From the NCBI GenBank assembly GCA_963836905.1, contig CAWIKY010000001.1, positions 1 to 54,307 on the forward strand: 54,307 nt of DNA, read 5' to 3'. The first letter of the stretch is position 1. Every line of letters begins with the position of its first letter. The stretch is from CAWIKY01 sp963836905 (GTDB taxonomy: Bacteria; Pseudomonadota; Alphaproteobacteria; Caulobacterales; Hyphomonadaceae). The notes under the pieces are model-generated. The model was not told the origin of the DNA. It worked only from the letters and a program-made list of their open reading frames with translations, and made no database searches. The position numbers were made by a program, and so were the translations under genes. Of the stretch, positions 1 to 9,022 are shown in pieces.

Positions 1-66
1 CGGCGAGCGCGGTTGCGAGGGCCTGATGCGTCAGTCTAAAGGTGAGCCCGAATACTCAGTCCAGCT

Positions 67-951
67 TCAAGCCGCCGCGCCGGTTTCCGCCCAGAGCACG
101 GCCGCGCCGCGCGCCAGATCGCGCACCCGCGCAATATAGGCTTGCCGCTCGGTCGGGGAAATTGCGCCGCGTGCGTCGATCAGATTGAATGTATGGCTGG
201 CTTTCAGCGCATAATCATAGGCAGGCAAGGGCTTTCCGGCCTCGATCAACGCCTTTGACTGGCTCTCGCAATCGGCAAACCAGCGCTGCAGCATATCGAC
301 ATCGGAGTGCTCGAAGTTGAAGGCCGATTGCTGGCGCTCATTCTCAAGAAACACGTCCCCATACGAAAGCGGGGCGGTGCTTTCCGGATCGTTGAAGGGC
401 AGGTCGTAAACATTGTCGACGCCGAAGACATACATGGCCAGCCGCTCCAAACCGTAGGTAAGCTCGCCCGAGACCGGACGAACATCCAGCCCGCCCACCT
501 GCTGGAAATACGTGAATTGCGAGACTTCCATGCCGTCGCACCAGACCTCCCAGCCGAGCCCCCATGCGCCAACGGTCGGGTTTTCCCAGTCATCCTCGAC
601 AAAGCGGATATCGTGCAGATGGCGGTCGATGCCGATTGCGTAGAGGCTTTCCAGATACTGGTCCTGAATATCGATGGGGTTCGGCTTCAGGATCACCTGA
701 AACTGATAATGTTGGCCGAGCCGGTTCGGGTTCTCGCCGTAACGGGCGTCGGATGGTCTCCGCGAGGGTTGGGCATAGGCGGCGTTCCAGTGCTTTGGCC
801 CGAGCGCGCGCAAGACGGTGCCGGGGTGCAGGGTTCCGGCACCGACTTCCATGTCATAGGGCTGCAGGATCGCGCAACCGCGTTCCGACCAGTAGGTCTG
901 GAGGCGCAGGATGATCTCCTGAAACGAGGCGGGTCGGGTGGTTTCGGTCAT
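67..951 (-). CDS. glyQ: Glycyl-tRNA synthetase alpha subunit
   Basis: Catalytic subunit of the bacterial alpha2beta2 class II glycyl-tRNA synthetase, which charges tRNA-Gly with glycine in the cytoplasm. At 294 residues it has the usual length of the family. Characteristic segments are visible: FQEIILRLQTYW at the N-terminus, QPSRRPSDARYGENPNR at about 60-76, and the motif-3 region ELTYGLERLAMYVFG at about 163-177. The start MTETTRPASFQEI fits the family. The beta subunit glyS normally follows in the same direction, but only 66 bases remain before the window edge and no start codon is seen there, so its presence cannot be judged. Confidence 0.97.
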   Translation of the reverse strand: MTETTRPASFQEIILRLQTYWSERGCAILQPYDMEVGAGTLHPGTVLRALGPKHWNAAYAQPSRRPSDARYGENPNRLGQHYQFQVILKPNPIDIQDQYLESLYAIGIDRHLHDIRFVEDDWENPTVGAWGLGWEVWCDGMEVSQFTYFQQVGGLDVRPVSGELTYGLERLAMYVFGVDNVYDLPFNDPESTAPLSYGDVFLENERQQSAFNFEHSDVDMLQRWFADCESQSKALIEAGKPLPAYDYALKASHTFNLIDARGAISPTERQAYIARVRDLARGAAVLWAETGAAA

Positions 952-1025
952 TGTGAGGGCGATCTTCTGGCTGCGTGCGGACGCTACTTCAGGCGGACGC
1001 GGCGATCAATAACGCAAGGGTCCTC

Positions 1026-2180
1026 TCAGACATTCGGCGGCACCAGTTCCAGCGCGATACGGTCCGCGAGCAACCAGCCAGTTTCGGTCAGCGCGATACG
1101 ATCAGCGCCGGGTTTGAGCAAGCCCTGAGAGATGAGTGATGAGACGACATTCCCGTCGAGTGCACGTCCGAAGCTGATTTCGATATCCCGTGCGGGCATA
1201 CCGCTCCGCAGACGAAGGCCCATGATCAAGCGTTCCGTAGCCGCCTCTTCGCGGGTCAGCGCCAGATCGCGGACGAGAGGAGACCGGTCCTCTGCCAGAG
1301 CAGCGATGTATTCGGCGGGTCGATCCATGGCGCGCGTTTCGATCCTGCGGCCCTGCAGCGTGAACCGCCCCTCCGCGCCCGGACCGATCCCGATCCAGTC
1401 GCCGCCGGTCCAGTAGGTGCGGTTGTGCACGGACTGGAACTCCGGGGCGCGGGCATGGTTGGAGACCTCGTAGGCGGTGAGCCCGGCGGCCTCGGCGCGC
1501 GCCAGCGTCTCCAGATAGAGATCGGCCTGGGTGTCATCGTCGAGCGGCACGAGTATGCCGCGTTCAAGGCGTTTTCCGAATACCGTGCCGGGTTTGACCG
1601 TCAATTCGTACAGCGAAAGATGCGGTGCGCCGGTTGCAAGCGCTTTGTCGAGAGCATCCAGCCAGTCTGCGTGCGGCTGATCGGGCAGCGCATACATCAG
1701 GTCCACGGACACATTGCCGATGACCTCGAGCGACATGCTAATTGCGGAGAGCGCTAAACGCGCATCATGAGCCCGCCCGAGAAACGACAGGGCGTGATCG
1801 TCAAGCGATTGTACACCGAGCGAGAGCCGGTTCACGCCAGCGCCTCGCCAGTTTTTCAGGCAGGTTCCGGTAACGTCTTCCGGGTTAGCTTCGAGCGTGA
1901 TCTCGCAGGCAGGCGACAGGCCCCAGAGCCTATCGATCTGCGCGATAATGCCTTCCATGCCAACGGGCGGTATCAATGACGGTGTGCCGCCTCCGAAATA
2001 GATTGAGGAGACATCACGTGCCCCGATACGCTCACGGTGACGTGTCAGATCGCGTGTGAGCGCTTCCAGCAGGGGGGCCGGATCGCGGCTTTTGGCGGCA
2101 TAGACGTTGAAATCGCAATACGGGCAGATTGCCCGGCAATACGGCCAGTGCAGATAGATCGCGAGCGGTGCCGCGGTCAC
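1026..2180 (-). CDS. hemW: Radical SAM haem chaperone HemW
   Basis: A 384-residue member of the HemN-like radical SAM family. The SAM-cluster motif is C15-x3-C19-x2-C22 followed by F (CRAICPYCDF), and the GGGTPSLI glycine motif lies near residue 62. The four-residue spacing and the lack of the N-terminal extension of true coproporphyrinogen dehydrogenases fit HemW, a haem chaperone that passes haem to respiratory proteins. The start codon overlaps the stop of the upstream rdgB by 4 nt, so the two are translationally coupled; rdgB-hemW adjacency is common in alphaproteobacteria. Many databases still label the family oxygen-independent coproporphyrinogen III oxidase. Confidence 0.93.
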   Translation of the reverse strand: MTAAPLAIYLHWPYCRAICPYCDFNVYAAKSRDPAPLLEALTRDLTRHRERIGARDVSSIYFGGGTPSLIPPVGMEGIIAQIDRLWGLSPACEITLEANPEDVTGTCLKNWRGAGVNRLSLGVQSLDDHALSFLGRAHDARLALSAISMSLEVIGNVSVDLMYALPDQPHADWLDALDKALATGAPHLSLYELTVKPGTVFGKRLERGILVPLDDDTQADLYLETLARAEAAGLTAYEVSNHARAPEFQSVHNRTYWTGGDWIGIGPGAEGRFTLQGRRIETRAMDRPAEYIAALAEDRSPLVRDLALTREEAATERLIMGLRLRSGMPARDIEISFGRALDGNVVSSLISQGLLKPGADRIALTETGWLLADRIALELVPPNV

Positions 2181-2797
2181 GCGCCCGTCAGAAGCGAGCT
2201 GCGCAGCCTCGCAAAAGCTGCCGCGCGATGGCTCATCGCGTGCTTTCGATCCGGGTCCATTTCTCCGAACGTCAGGGTTTCGCCATCTGCGATGAAGATT
2301 GGATCATAGCCGAACCCACGGGTCCCGCGCGGCGGAAAAACCAGCTCGCCGTGAACTTCACCTTCGAACACTTCCGTGTGGCCGTCCGGCCAGGCGAGGG
2401 CGAGGGCGCAGACGAATTTGGCCGATCTGTCGTCGCTGCCGGTTTCTTCCAGGGCGGTGCGAACTTTGTCCATCGCCGCATAAAAGTCGCGCGGTTCTCC
2501 GGCCCAGCGTGCCGAGTAGATCCCCGGATCACCGTTCAGTGGCGCAACTGACAACCCCGAGTCATCAGACAAGGCGGGCTCTCCGGTTGCTTTGGCGGCC
2601 GCCAGTGCTTTCAATTCGGCGTTGCCGGTAAATGTATCCTCGGTTTCTTCGGGCTCGGGCAGGCCCAGGTCGATAGCCGACCGGACATCAAAGCCAAGCG
2701 GCTCGAACAAGGCTTTCAGTTCGGTCACCTTGCCGGCGTTATGGGTCGCGGCAATCAGTGTCTTGCCGGTCAGTCTTCGGGTCATGGTCAGTGGCAT
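2177..2797 (-). CDS. rdgB: XTP/dITP diphosphatase (RdgB/HAM1 family)
   Basis: House-cleaning nucleotide pyrophosphatase that hydrolyses non-canonical purine triphosphates (XTP, dITP, ITP) to monophosphates before they enter DNA or RNA. Family motifs are clear: ATHNAGKVTEL (about 17-27), the metal-binding/catalytic SDDSGLSV (about 77-84), and GFGYDPIF in the C-terminal half. Length (206 residues) is normal. An internal ATG at residue 5 could be the real start. It is the first gene of a coupled pair with hemW, and is transcribed divergently from the DUF2975 gene. Confidence 0.94.
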   Translation of the reverse strand: MPLTMTRRLTGKTLIAATHNAGKVTELKALFEPLGFDVRSAIDLGLPEPEETEDTFTGNAELKALAAAKATGEPALSDDSGLSVAPLNGDPGIYSARWAGEPRDFYAAMDKVRTALEETGSDDRSAKFVCALALAWPDGHTEVFEGEVHGELVFPPRGTRGFGYDPIFIADGETLTFGEMDPDRKHAMSHRAAAFARLRSSLLTGA

Positions 2798-2957
2798 CCG
2801 GTTGGTGTCGCAGGAGCTGGTTTGCCGTTAATCAATCAAGTTTCGTCGTTTGGCAGCAAATCAGATGACAGGTGGATGCATATTTGTCATGCTGATGGCG
2901 ATGAGGTCCAGAGCGCAGACGTGCGCCGGACCGGCAACCGGCGCAGGGTAGGGGCAG

Positions 2958-3485
2958 ATGGCAGGACTGAAAGCATTCGGACGCCATTCGGTTGCCTCAC
3001 TCCTCGATATCGCTATGATCATACTGATCGTTCTGGGCTGGGCCGGTTTCATCTTTTCAGCTGCCGTGCTGGCCTTTGCTGTCTTCATCGATCTCTCCGG
3101 CGGCGAATTCGTGCGCCCGGGCTTTGAAGGATATGTGCCGGTTACCACAGGCACATATTTTGTTGGCATCGCGATCCTGTTCATAGTCTTCACCGGCATT
3201 ATCCTGATGGCACGTCAGCTTCGCCGTATTCTCAAGACGCTGATTGCGGGCGACCCTTTCGTGCCAGAGAATGCCGGGCGGCTGCGAAGCCTCGCATTGA
3301 TCGTCGCCGGAATGGAGATTGCGCGCAGCGCCATTGGCCTTGCCGCCAGACTTCTCGACATGCCGGTGGCAACCGGCTTTCCCGTGAATCTGGCCGCCTG
3401 GGTTGCCGTGATCATCCTGTGGGTTCTGGCCCATGTCTTCGCCGAAGGGGCCCGCCTCCGCGAAGAAGAAAAGATGACGATCTGA
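2958..3485 (+). CDS. DUF2975-type membrane protein
   Basis: A 175-residue integral membrane protein with about four hydrophobic helices (residues about 15-40, 65-85, 112-135 and 145-165). The segment GDPFVPENAGRLR between helices 2 and 3 is the hallmark I associate with DUF2975. Function is unknown. Such genes are typically followed, as here, by a small Cro/CI-type regulator: the stop is only 7 nt before the next ATG. By analogy with other membrane-protein/Xre pairs it may modulate the regulator, but that is inference. Confidence 0.78.
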   Translation: MAGLKAFGRHSVASLLDIAMIILIVLGWAGFIFSAAVLAFAVFIDLSGGEFVRPGFEGYVPVTTGTYFVGIAILFIVFTGIILMARQLRRILKTLIAGDPFVPENAGRLRSLALIVAGMEIARSAIGLAARLLDMPVATGFPVNLAAWVAVIILWVLAHVFAEGARLREEEKMTI

Positions 3486-3492
3486 GCCGCCG

Positions 3493-3726
3493 ATGACGAT
3501 CCGTGTCACTCTCGACCGCGTCCTTCTGGACCGCCGTATGTCGCTGACAGAGCTCAGCGACCGTGTTGGCGTGACGCTGGCCAATCTTTCCATCCTGAAA
3601 ACCGGCAAGGCAAAGGCGGTTCGATTTTCGACGCTGGAGGCATTATGCCGGGAGCTGGACTGCCAGCCGGCCGATCTTCTGGTCTATGACGGGACGCAGA
3701 GCGAAACGGATGACGGCAACGATTGA
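3493..3726 (+). CDS. Small Cro/CI (Xre) family transcriptional regulator
   Basis: A 77-residue protein that is almost entirely one helix-turn-helix domain: LDRVLLDRRMSLTELSDRVG then TLANLSILKTGKAKAVRF and TLEALCRELDCQPADLL. This YozG-like short form carries no effector domain. It lies 7 nt downstream of the DUF2975 membrane gene, so both are probably made from one mRNA; a membrane-tethered or membrane-sensed autoregulatory pair is plausible but unproven. Confidence 0.9.
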   Translation: MTIRVTLDRVLLDRRMSLTELSDRVGVTLANLSILKTGKAKAVRFSTLEALCRELDCQPADLLVYDGTQSETDDGND

Positions 3727-3852
3727 ACGGGCCGTTCCAGTCCGGCTTGGGGCGATACGTTATCACGCGCGCAGTCGCGAATGCTTATCACTTGCTTTCT
3801 CATTGTTTTCGTTGCGCTTTTCACCGGTCGCATTCCGCACTAGGTTGAGGTT

Positions 3853-4803
3853 ATGACCGAGCGCCACATTCACCGACATGCAGACCATGTTCATCACGAG
3901 CATGGCGGCAGTTCTGCCCAGACCAAGGTCGCAATCGCGGCGGTGATCACTTTCCTCTTCATGTTTGCAGAAGTGATCGGCGGCGTGATTTCCGGCTCTC
4001 TGGCACTTCTGGCCGATGCCGCGCATATGCTGACCGATGCGGGCAGTCTGGCGCTTGCCTGGGTGGGCTATCACCTTGCCAAGCGTCCGGCAGACCCGAA
4101 CCGCACATTCGGCTTCTCGCGGTTCCGGGTTCTGGCCGCTTTCGCCAACGGGATACTCCTGATCGGGCTGGCTGCATGGATTCTCATTGAGGCCGCGACC
4201 CGGCTGCTCGACCCGCAACCGGTTCTGTCAGGCATCATGTTCTGGGTCGCCATGGGCGGACTGGCCGTCAATATCGCCATGTTTGCGATGATGCATTCCG
4301 GGGGCGATCACGAGCATGACCTGAACATGCGCGGCGCTCTTGTGCATGTGATGGGCGATCTTCTGGGCTCGGTCGCGGCGATTATTGCAGCCATCGTGAT
4401 CTGGCAGACCGGCTGGACGACGATCGACCCGATCCTTTCGGCCGGTGTCGCCGTCATTCTCCTGTTTACGGCTTGGCCTGTGATCCGGCGGTCCGCACAT
4501 ATTCTTCTGCAAGGTGTGCCGCACGGTATTGACGCCGCAGAGATTGCCCGGGACCTGACCGAACACTACGAACGTATTCGGGCGGTGCACCATGTTCACG
4601 CCTGGACGATGACCGGCGAGGACCGTTTCATCACCTTGCACCTTATCACGGACGACCCGAAAAAGGCGCTCGACATCGTACCTGACGTGCGCGAGCGTCT
4701 TGCGGACAGGTTCGGTATCCAGCACGCGACGATTGAACTGGAATGTCCCGACGACCCGGCCGATACCTGTCATGTCGGCGGTCTCACAGGCGAAACTGTC
4801 TGA
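3853..4803 (+). CDS. Cation diffusion facilitator (CzcD/ZitB-like zinc exporter)
   Basis: A 316-residue inner-membrane metal/proton antiporter that expels divalent metal, most likely Zn2+ (possibly Cd2+ or Co2+). The N-terminus is histidine-rich (RHIHRHADHVHHEHGG). Six helices follow. The two intramembrane metal-site motifs are visible: HMLTD in helix 2 (LLADAAHMLTDAGS) and HVMGD in helix 5. The C-terminal cytoplasmic domain (VHHVHAWTMTGEDRFITLHL) is the CDF dimerisation/metal-sensing domain. A histidine-rich loop (SGGDHEHD) separates helices 4 and 5. No metalloregulator gene is adjacent. Confidence 0.92.
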   Translation: MTERHIHRHADHVHHEHGGSSAQTKVAIAAVITFLFMFAEVIGGVISGSLALLADAAHMLTDAGSLALAWVGYHLAKRPADPNRTFGFSRFRVLAAFANGILLIGLAAWILIEAATRLLDPQPVLSGIMFWVAMGGLAVNIAMFAMMHSGGDHEHDLNMRGALVHVMGDLLGSVAAIIAAIVIWQTGWTTIDPILSAGVAVILLFTAWPVIRRSAHILLQGVPHGIDAAEIARDLTEHYERIRAVHHVHAWTMTGEDRFITLHLITDDPKKALDIVPDVRERLADRFGIQHATIELECPDDPADTCHVGGLTGETV

Positions 4804-4950
4804 GTACTGCCGCCCCCCTGAGGCTCAGAAAACACGTGGCTCCGTGAAGGGTTTTCTTGGAGGCCGCGCATCCCCATACTGGCGGTCTGGAATCATTCCG
4901 GCATGGCGGGTCTGCGAAAGACCGCCTGCCGTGCAGAAAGCAGGCAGACG

Positions 4951-5922
4951 ATGAGCGAACCGCACGAAGACATTCTTGTAATCGGGTCCGGCCCGGCAGG
5001 TTATACAGCCGGGATCTATGCTGCGCGCGCCATGCGCAAGCCGCTGATCCTCGCCGGACTGCAGCCGGGCGGGCAGTTGACCATCACCACTGAAGTCGAG
5101 AACTGGCCCGGCGATACAGAGGTACAGGGCCCCGAATTAATGGTGCGGATGCGCGAACATGCCGAAGCCATGGGCGCGCGGGTGATAGAGGATCATGTGT
5201 CCTCCGTTGACCTGCAGAACCGGCCTTTCACCGCCGTCACCGAAAGCGGCAAGACGTATACAGCGGACAGCATCATCATCTCAACCGGCGCGCAGGCCAA
5301 ATGGCTCGGTCTGCCAAGCGAGACGAAGTTTCAGGGGTTCGGCGTTTCCGCGTGCGCAACCTGCGACGGCTTTTTCTACCGGGGCAAGGATGTCGTGGTT
5401 ATAGGCGGCGGCAATACGGCCGTCGAGGAAGCCCTGTTCCTGACCAACTTCGCCTCGAAGGTCACTCTGGTACACCGGCGGGACGAACTACGTGCCGAGA
5501 AAATCCTGCAGGACAGGCTGTTCCGCCACCCGAAAGTCGAGGTGATGTGGAACCATAAGCTGGAGGAAGTTCTGGGGACAGAAACGCCGCTGGGTGTAAC
5601 AGGCGTACGGCTTGGCAATACCGAGACCGGCGACGTAACTGAGCTTGCCACTCACGGTGTTTTCATCGCGATCGGGCATGCCCCCTCAACGGAGCTTTTC
5701 CGCGGTCAGGTTCCCATGCGCGAGAACGGCTATATCGAGACCAGGCCCGGTTCGACGGCGACCAGTATCCCCGGCGTCTTTGCAGCAGGTGACGTCACCG
5801 ACGAGATTTACAGGCAGGCCGTAACGGCGGCTGGAATGGGCTGCATGGCGGCTCTGGAAGCGGAAAAGTATCTGTCTGCACTTGAAGCGGAACGTGAAAC
5901 CGGCCTGCAAGCGGCTGAATAG
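4951..5922 (+). CDS. trxB: Thioredoxin reductase (NADPH)
   Basis: FAD- and NADPH-dependent reductase that keeps thioredoxin reduced. With the ATG at 4951 (preceded by a purine-rich AAAGCAGG) the protein is 323 residues, the usual size. The FAD-binding IGSGPAGYTAG (about 11-21), the redox pair C135-A-T-C138 in SACATCDGFF, the NADPH-binding GGGNTAVEEA and the C-terminal GVFAAGDVTD are all present. An in-frame upstream ATG at 4903 adds 16 residues that do not look like the family's N-terminus, so it was not chosen. Confidence 0.97.
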   Translation: MSEPHEDILVIGSGPAGYTAGIYAARAMRKPLILAGLQPGGQLTITTEVENWPGDTEVQGPELMVRMREHAEAMGARVIEDHVSSVDLQNRPFTAVTESGKTYTADSIIISTGAQAKWLGLPSETKFQGFGVSACATCDGFFYRGKDVVVIGGGNTAVEEALFLTNFASKVTLVHRRDELRAEKILQDRLFRHPKVEVMWNHKLEEVLGTETPLGVTGVRLGNTETGDVTELATHGVFIAIGHAPSTELFRGQVPMRENGYIETRPGSTATSIPGVFAAGDVTDEIYRQAVTAAGMGCMAALEAEKYLSALEAERETGLQAAE

Positions 5923-6091
5923 AAAAATGCTGCACTAGCGAATACTGCAGTGCAACAATGTATCATCTTCGCCACACTTTGGTAAAATGCAATCTGTTGC
6001 TGACTAAACGTGCTTGATCGTCAAGCGGTCTCCGATATGTGAGCGCTGGGAGAAATGCCCTCATAAACTCCATGATATCGGAACAAAAAGA

Positions 6092-8668
6092 ATGGCAAAG
6101 ATGAAAACCGAACTGGCCAAGGCCGGTTCGCGCGGTACGGTTTCAGCTCTCGCGCTCGGTACGTGCGCTGCAGCGCTGATGAGCTTCGCTGCCCCGGCCG
6201 CTATTGCACAGGACGCAATTGCTGACACACCACAGGCCACCACAGAAACATCTCGTCGGCTGAACGCAGTCCAGGTGACCGCGACCCGCCGCGAAGGCGC
6301 AACAGTCCAGGACGTTCCTGTCGCTGTGACCGTCATCTCGCCGGAGCTTTTCGAGGATTCCGGCTTCAACGCGCTTGGCGATCTCGAGCAGCTTGCGCCA
6401 TCCATCGGCATTACCCAGACCGAAAGCTCGGCATCGGGCACCTCGATTTCCATTCGCGGTATCGGCACCGGCTCGAACAACCCCGGTTTTGAGCCTGCTG
6501 TCGGCATCTTCATCGACGGTGTCTACCGCACCCGGACAGGTATCGCGCTATCCGACACGCCGGAATTTGCAGGCATCGAAGTCCTGCGTGGCCCGCAGGG
6601 CACGCTTTTCGGCCGCAACACCTCCGCTGGTGTCGTCTCGATCGAAACCGCTGGTCCGAAGGCAGAAGCCGAAAAGCAGATTTATGTCGGCGCAACCAGC
6701 TTTGACGGTTATTACGTCGGCGGCCACATCACAGGTGCCACCGCTGAAAACTGGGCCGCCCGTATCGACGCGAAATACCGGACCCGTGAAGGCTATATCA
6801 ACGACATCAATACCGGCGAAGATTTCAATGATGTTGATCGCTATTTCATCAATGGTCAGCTCGCTTATGAGGGCGACAACTCCGATCTGCGGATCATCGT
6901 TGACACATCTCATGCGGATGAAAACTGCTGTACAGCCGTCAATATTGCTGCGGGTCCACTTGCTGCTGCCGTCAACACCGGAGCAGGTCTTGCGGGCCTG
7001 ATCGGTCTGCCGGCCAATAATCCGGAAGCCTACCAGGTCGCAATTTCGCCTGGCCGTGATTACCAGGAAGACGTCGATCAGTGGGGCGTCTCGACAGAGT
7101 ACAATCGCCGCATCAACGACATGAACTTCACGTCGATCACCGCCTACCGCGAATGGGAAGCCACGCGTAATCAGGACGTGGATTTCTCGGGCATCGACCG
7201 CGCCTACCGTGACGGCACGCGCATCGAGGACACGACCTTTACTCAGGAATTCCGTCTGCAGGGCGATTACGGCCGGGTCAACTGGCTCGTCGGTGCGTTC
7301 TTCCTTGATCAGGAACTGGGCTATGACGACACGATCCGTTTTGGCTCGCAGGCTGACCTCTACACCGATCTGGTAACGGCCGGTGCTGTTGGCGCACAAT
7401 TGTTCGGAACGCTGCCGTTCGCATTCACGCCGACCGGAACGGCTGGAACACCTCCTGCGCTTGGTATTGTCCGCAACCCGGTCACCGGCGCGCCGATCAT
7501 CAACCCGGCGACCGGCACGCCGATCCCGATCTTTCTGCCAGGTACGCCGGAAGGCGCAGGCCAGCAGTCCGATTCCTACACCGTGGAAACAACGGCGCTT
7601 GCCTTGTTCACCCACAACGAAATTGCGATCACCGACCAGCTGACGGCCACGCTTGGCGGACGCTATAACTACGAAGAGAAAGAGCTCAGTGCCGACCTCG
7701 TCTCCGTGGTTCCGGCCTGTGACTTCCTGGCCGCCAACCCCGCAATTGTCGGGGCTCTCGGCGCGCTTTCGGGCCTCGTTTGCAACCCGGCAGTCAACAC
7801 CGAGTTCAATGGCACCTACGCTGATACACGCGAAGAGAACGAGTTCACCGGCACGGCCAAACTGGCCTACGCCTTCAATTCCGATCTCAACGTCTATGCA
7901 GGCTATTCACGCGGCTTCAAGTCGGGCGGCTACAACCTCGACCGGTCCGGTTTTGACAGTGTCCTTTTCGGCGGTGACGGGCCACAGACCGACGATCTGG
8001 AGTTTGAAGGCGAAACCGTCGATGCCTACGAACTGGGCGTGAAGTCGAGCCTGCTCGACGGCATGATGACCGTGAACGGTGCCCTGTTCTTCTCGGATGT
8101 GAAGAACTTCCAGGAGAACTTCTTCACCGGCATCAACTTCCGTACGTTCAACGTGGATGTCGAGAGCTACGGTCTTGAAGTCGACGTTGCGGCCAACCCG
8201 ACGGATAACCTCACCCTGCAGGGCGGCTTCATCTACAATGTAGCCGAGCGCAAGTCCGATGTGAGCGTGCCAACCGGCACCGGCGGTATTCTCCTGATTG
8301 CAGAAGAAGGCGTTCAGCTCACCAACACGCCGGAATATGCATTGACGGCATCGGGCACCTATACCTACCCGATCAGCGATGCAGTTGAGCTGTTGTTCCA
8401 CGCGAATGCCCGTTACAATGACGAGGTGTTCACCAGCCCTGCGCCGGGTCAGCGCGACCTGACTGCCAATGACAGCTATCTGCTGCTGGGTGCACGTGTA
8501 GGTGTGCGTGATCCGGACGGACTTTGGGAACTCTCCGTCTTTGGTGAGAACATCACCGACGAGTATTACAACCTCTCGTCATTCGGCGTGCCCGAGCAGA
8601 CCGGCAACATCGCCGTCTATCCTGCTTTCCCGCAGCTCTTCGGCGTCGAGGCGAAAGTCAACTTCTAG
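6092..8668 (+). CDS. TonB-dependent outer-membrane receptor
   Basis: An 858-residue receptor of the type abundant in Caulobacterales and sphingomonads. A signal peptide (hydrophobic stretch VSALALGTCAAALMSFAAPA, cleavage near AIAQ-DA) precedes the plug domain, which starts with LNAVQVTATRREG and contains SIRGIGTG and EVLRGPQGTLFGRNTSAGVV. A barrel with repeated aromatic/beta strands follows and ends in the terminal phenylalanine of GVEAKVNF that targets BAM. The substrate cannot be read from sequence; transport is driven by TonB-ExbBD, encoded elsewhere. The ATG at 6092 follows GGAACAAAAAG; an upstream ATG at 6014 would add a non-signal extension. Confidence 0.94.
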   Translation: MAKMKTELAKAGSRGTVSALALGTCAAALMSFAAPAAIAQDAIADTPQATTETSRRLNAVQVTATRREGATVQDVPVAVTVISPELFEDSGFNALGDLEQLAPSIGITQTESSASGTSISIRGIGTGSNNPGFEPAVGIFIDGVYRTRTGIALSDTPEFAGIEVLRGPQGTLFGRNTSAGVVSIETAGPKAEAEKQIYVGATSFDGYYVGGHITGATAENWAARIDAKYRTREGYINDINTGEDFNDVDRYFINGQLAYEGDNSDLRIIVDTSHADENCCTAVNIAAGPLAAAVNTGAGLAGLIGLPANNPEAYQVAISPGRDYQEDVDQWGVSTEYNRRINDMNFTSITAYREWEATRNQDVDFSGIDRAYRDGTRIEDTTFTQEFRLQGDYGRVNWLVGAFFLDQELGYDDTIRFGSQADLYTDLVTAGAVGAQLFGTLPFAFTPTGTAGTPPALGIVRNPVTGAPIINPATGTPIPIFLPGTPEGAGQQSDSYTVETTALALFTHNEIAITDQLTATLGGRYNYEEKELSADLVSVVPACDFLAANPAIVGALGALSGLVCNPAVNTEFNGTYADTREENEFTGTAKLAYAFNSDLNVYAGYSRGFKSGGYNLDRSGFDSVLFGGDGPQTDDLEFEGETVDAYELGVKSSLLDGMMTVNGALFFSDVKNFQENFFTGINFRTFNVDVESYGLEVDVAANPTDNLTLQGGFIYNVAERKSDVSVPTGTGGILLIAEEGVQLTNTPEYALTASGTYTYPISDAVELLFHANARYNDEVFTSPAPGQRDLTANDSYLLLGARVGVRDPDGLWELSVFGENITDEYYNLSSFGVPEQTGNIAVYPAFPQLFGVEAKVNF

Positions 8669-8698
8669 GGTTTTGGCCCTGAGAATATGAATGAAGAA

Positions 8699-8723
8699 GG
8701 GCCGCTCATGCGGCCCTTTTTTT
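8699..8723 (+). terminator. Rho-independent terminator of the TonB receptor gene
   Basis: Perfect 7-bp stem GGGCCGC / GCGGCCC with loop TCAT, followed directly by seven T residues, 30 nt after the receptor stop codon. Confidence 0.93.
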
Positions 8724-8966
8724 ATTCGTGAGGGGCAATGAAATCGGCGATGATGAGAGCGGTGGTACGCTCAGCATCAGAGCAGTGTTGCGCTCGGGAT
8801 GAGTGTGAGTGGTCCGAGCGCTGTCACATTGAGCGTGTCGAAATGCGAGAGCGCAGCAGCACCGGCTTTCCCTTGAAGGGGAACGCAGAGCGTGAAGCGG
8901 CTCCATGCAACAGTCCTGCGCCGACACTGGAGAACCGGCGCCTAGAACACCGGCAGGGAAGAGACC

Positions 8967-8998
8967 CACCAACCCTTCCAAGTAAGGGTTGGTGGGGC
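8967..8998 (-). terminator. Strong hairpin downstream of acnA
   Basis: Perfect 13-bp inverted repeat CCCACCAACCCTT / AAGGGTTGGTGGG around a 6-nt loop, 25 nt beyond the acnA stop on the minus strand. No T-run follows, so it may end or stabilise the acnA mRNA instead of being a classical intrinsic terminator. The rest of 8724-9022 holds no gene I can support. Confidence 0.6.
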
Positions 8999-9022
8999 CC
9001 ACTCCAATACCGAACCGATCAG

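Noticed and set aside
5930..5954. Inverted repeat TGCACT/AGTGCA between trxB and the TonB receptor
   Set aside because: Short arms with a 12-nt spacer and no T-run; too weak to call a terminator or operator.
6548..7615. Long minus-strand frame of 355 codons within the TonB receptor gene
   Set aside because: Antisense to a clear conserved receptor; the frame exists because of GC-rich codon bias and has no recognisable motif or ribosome-binding site.
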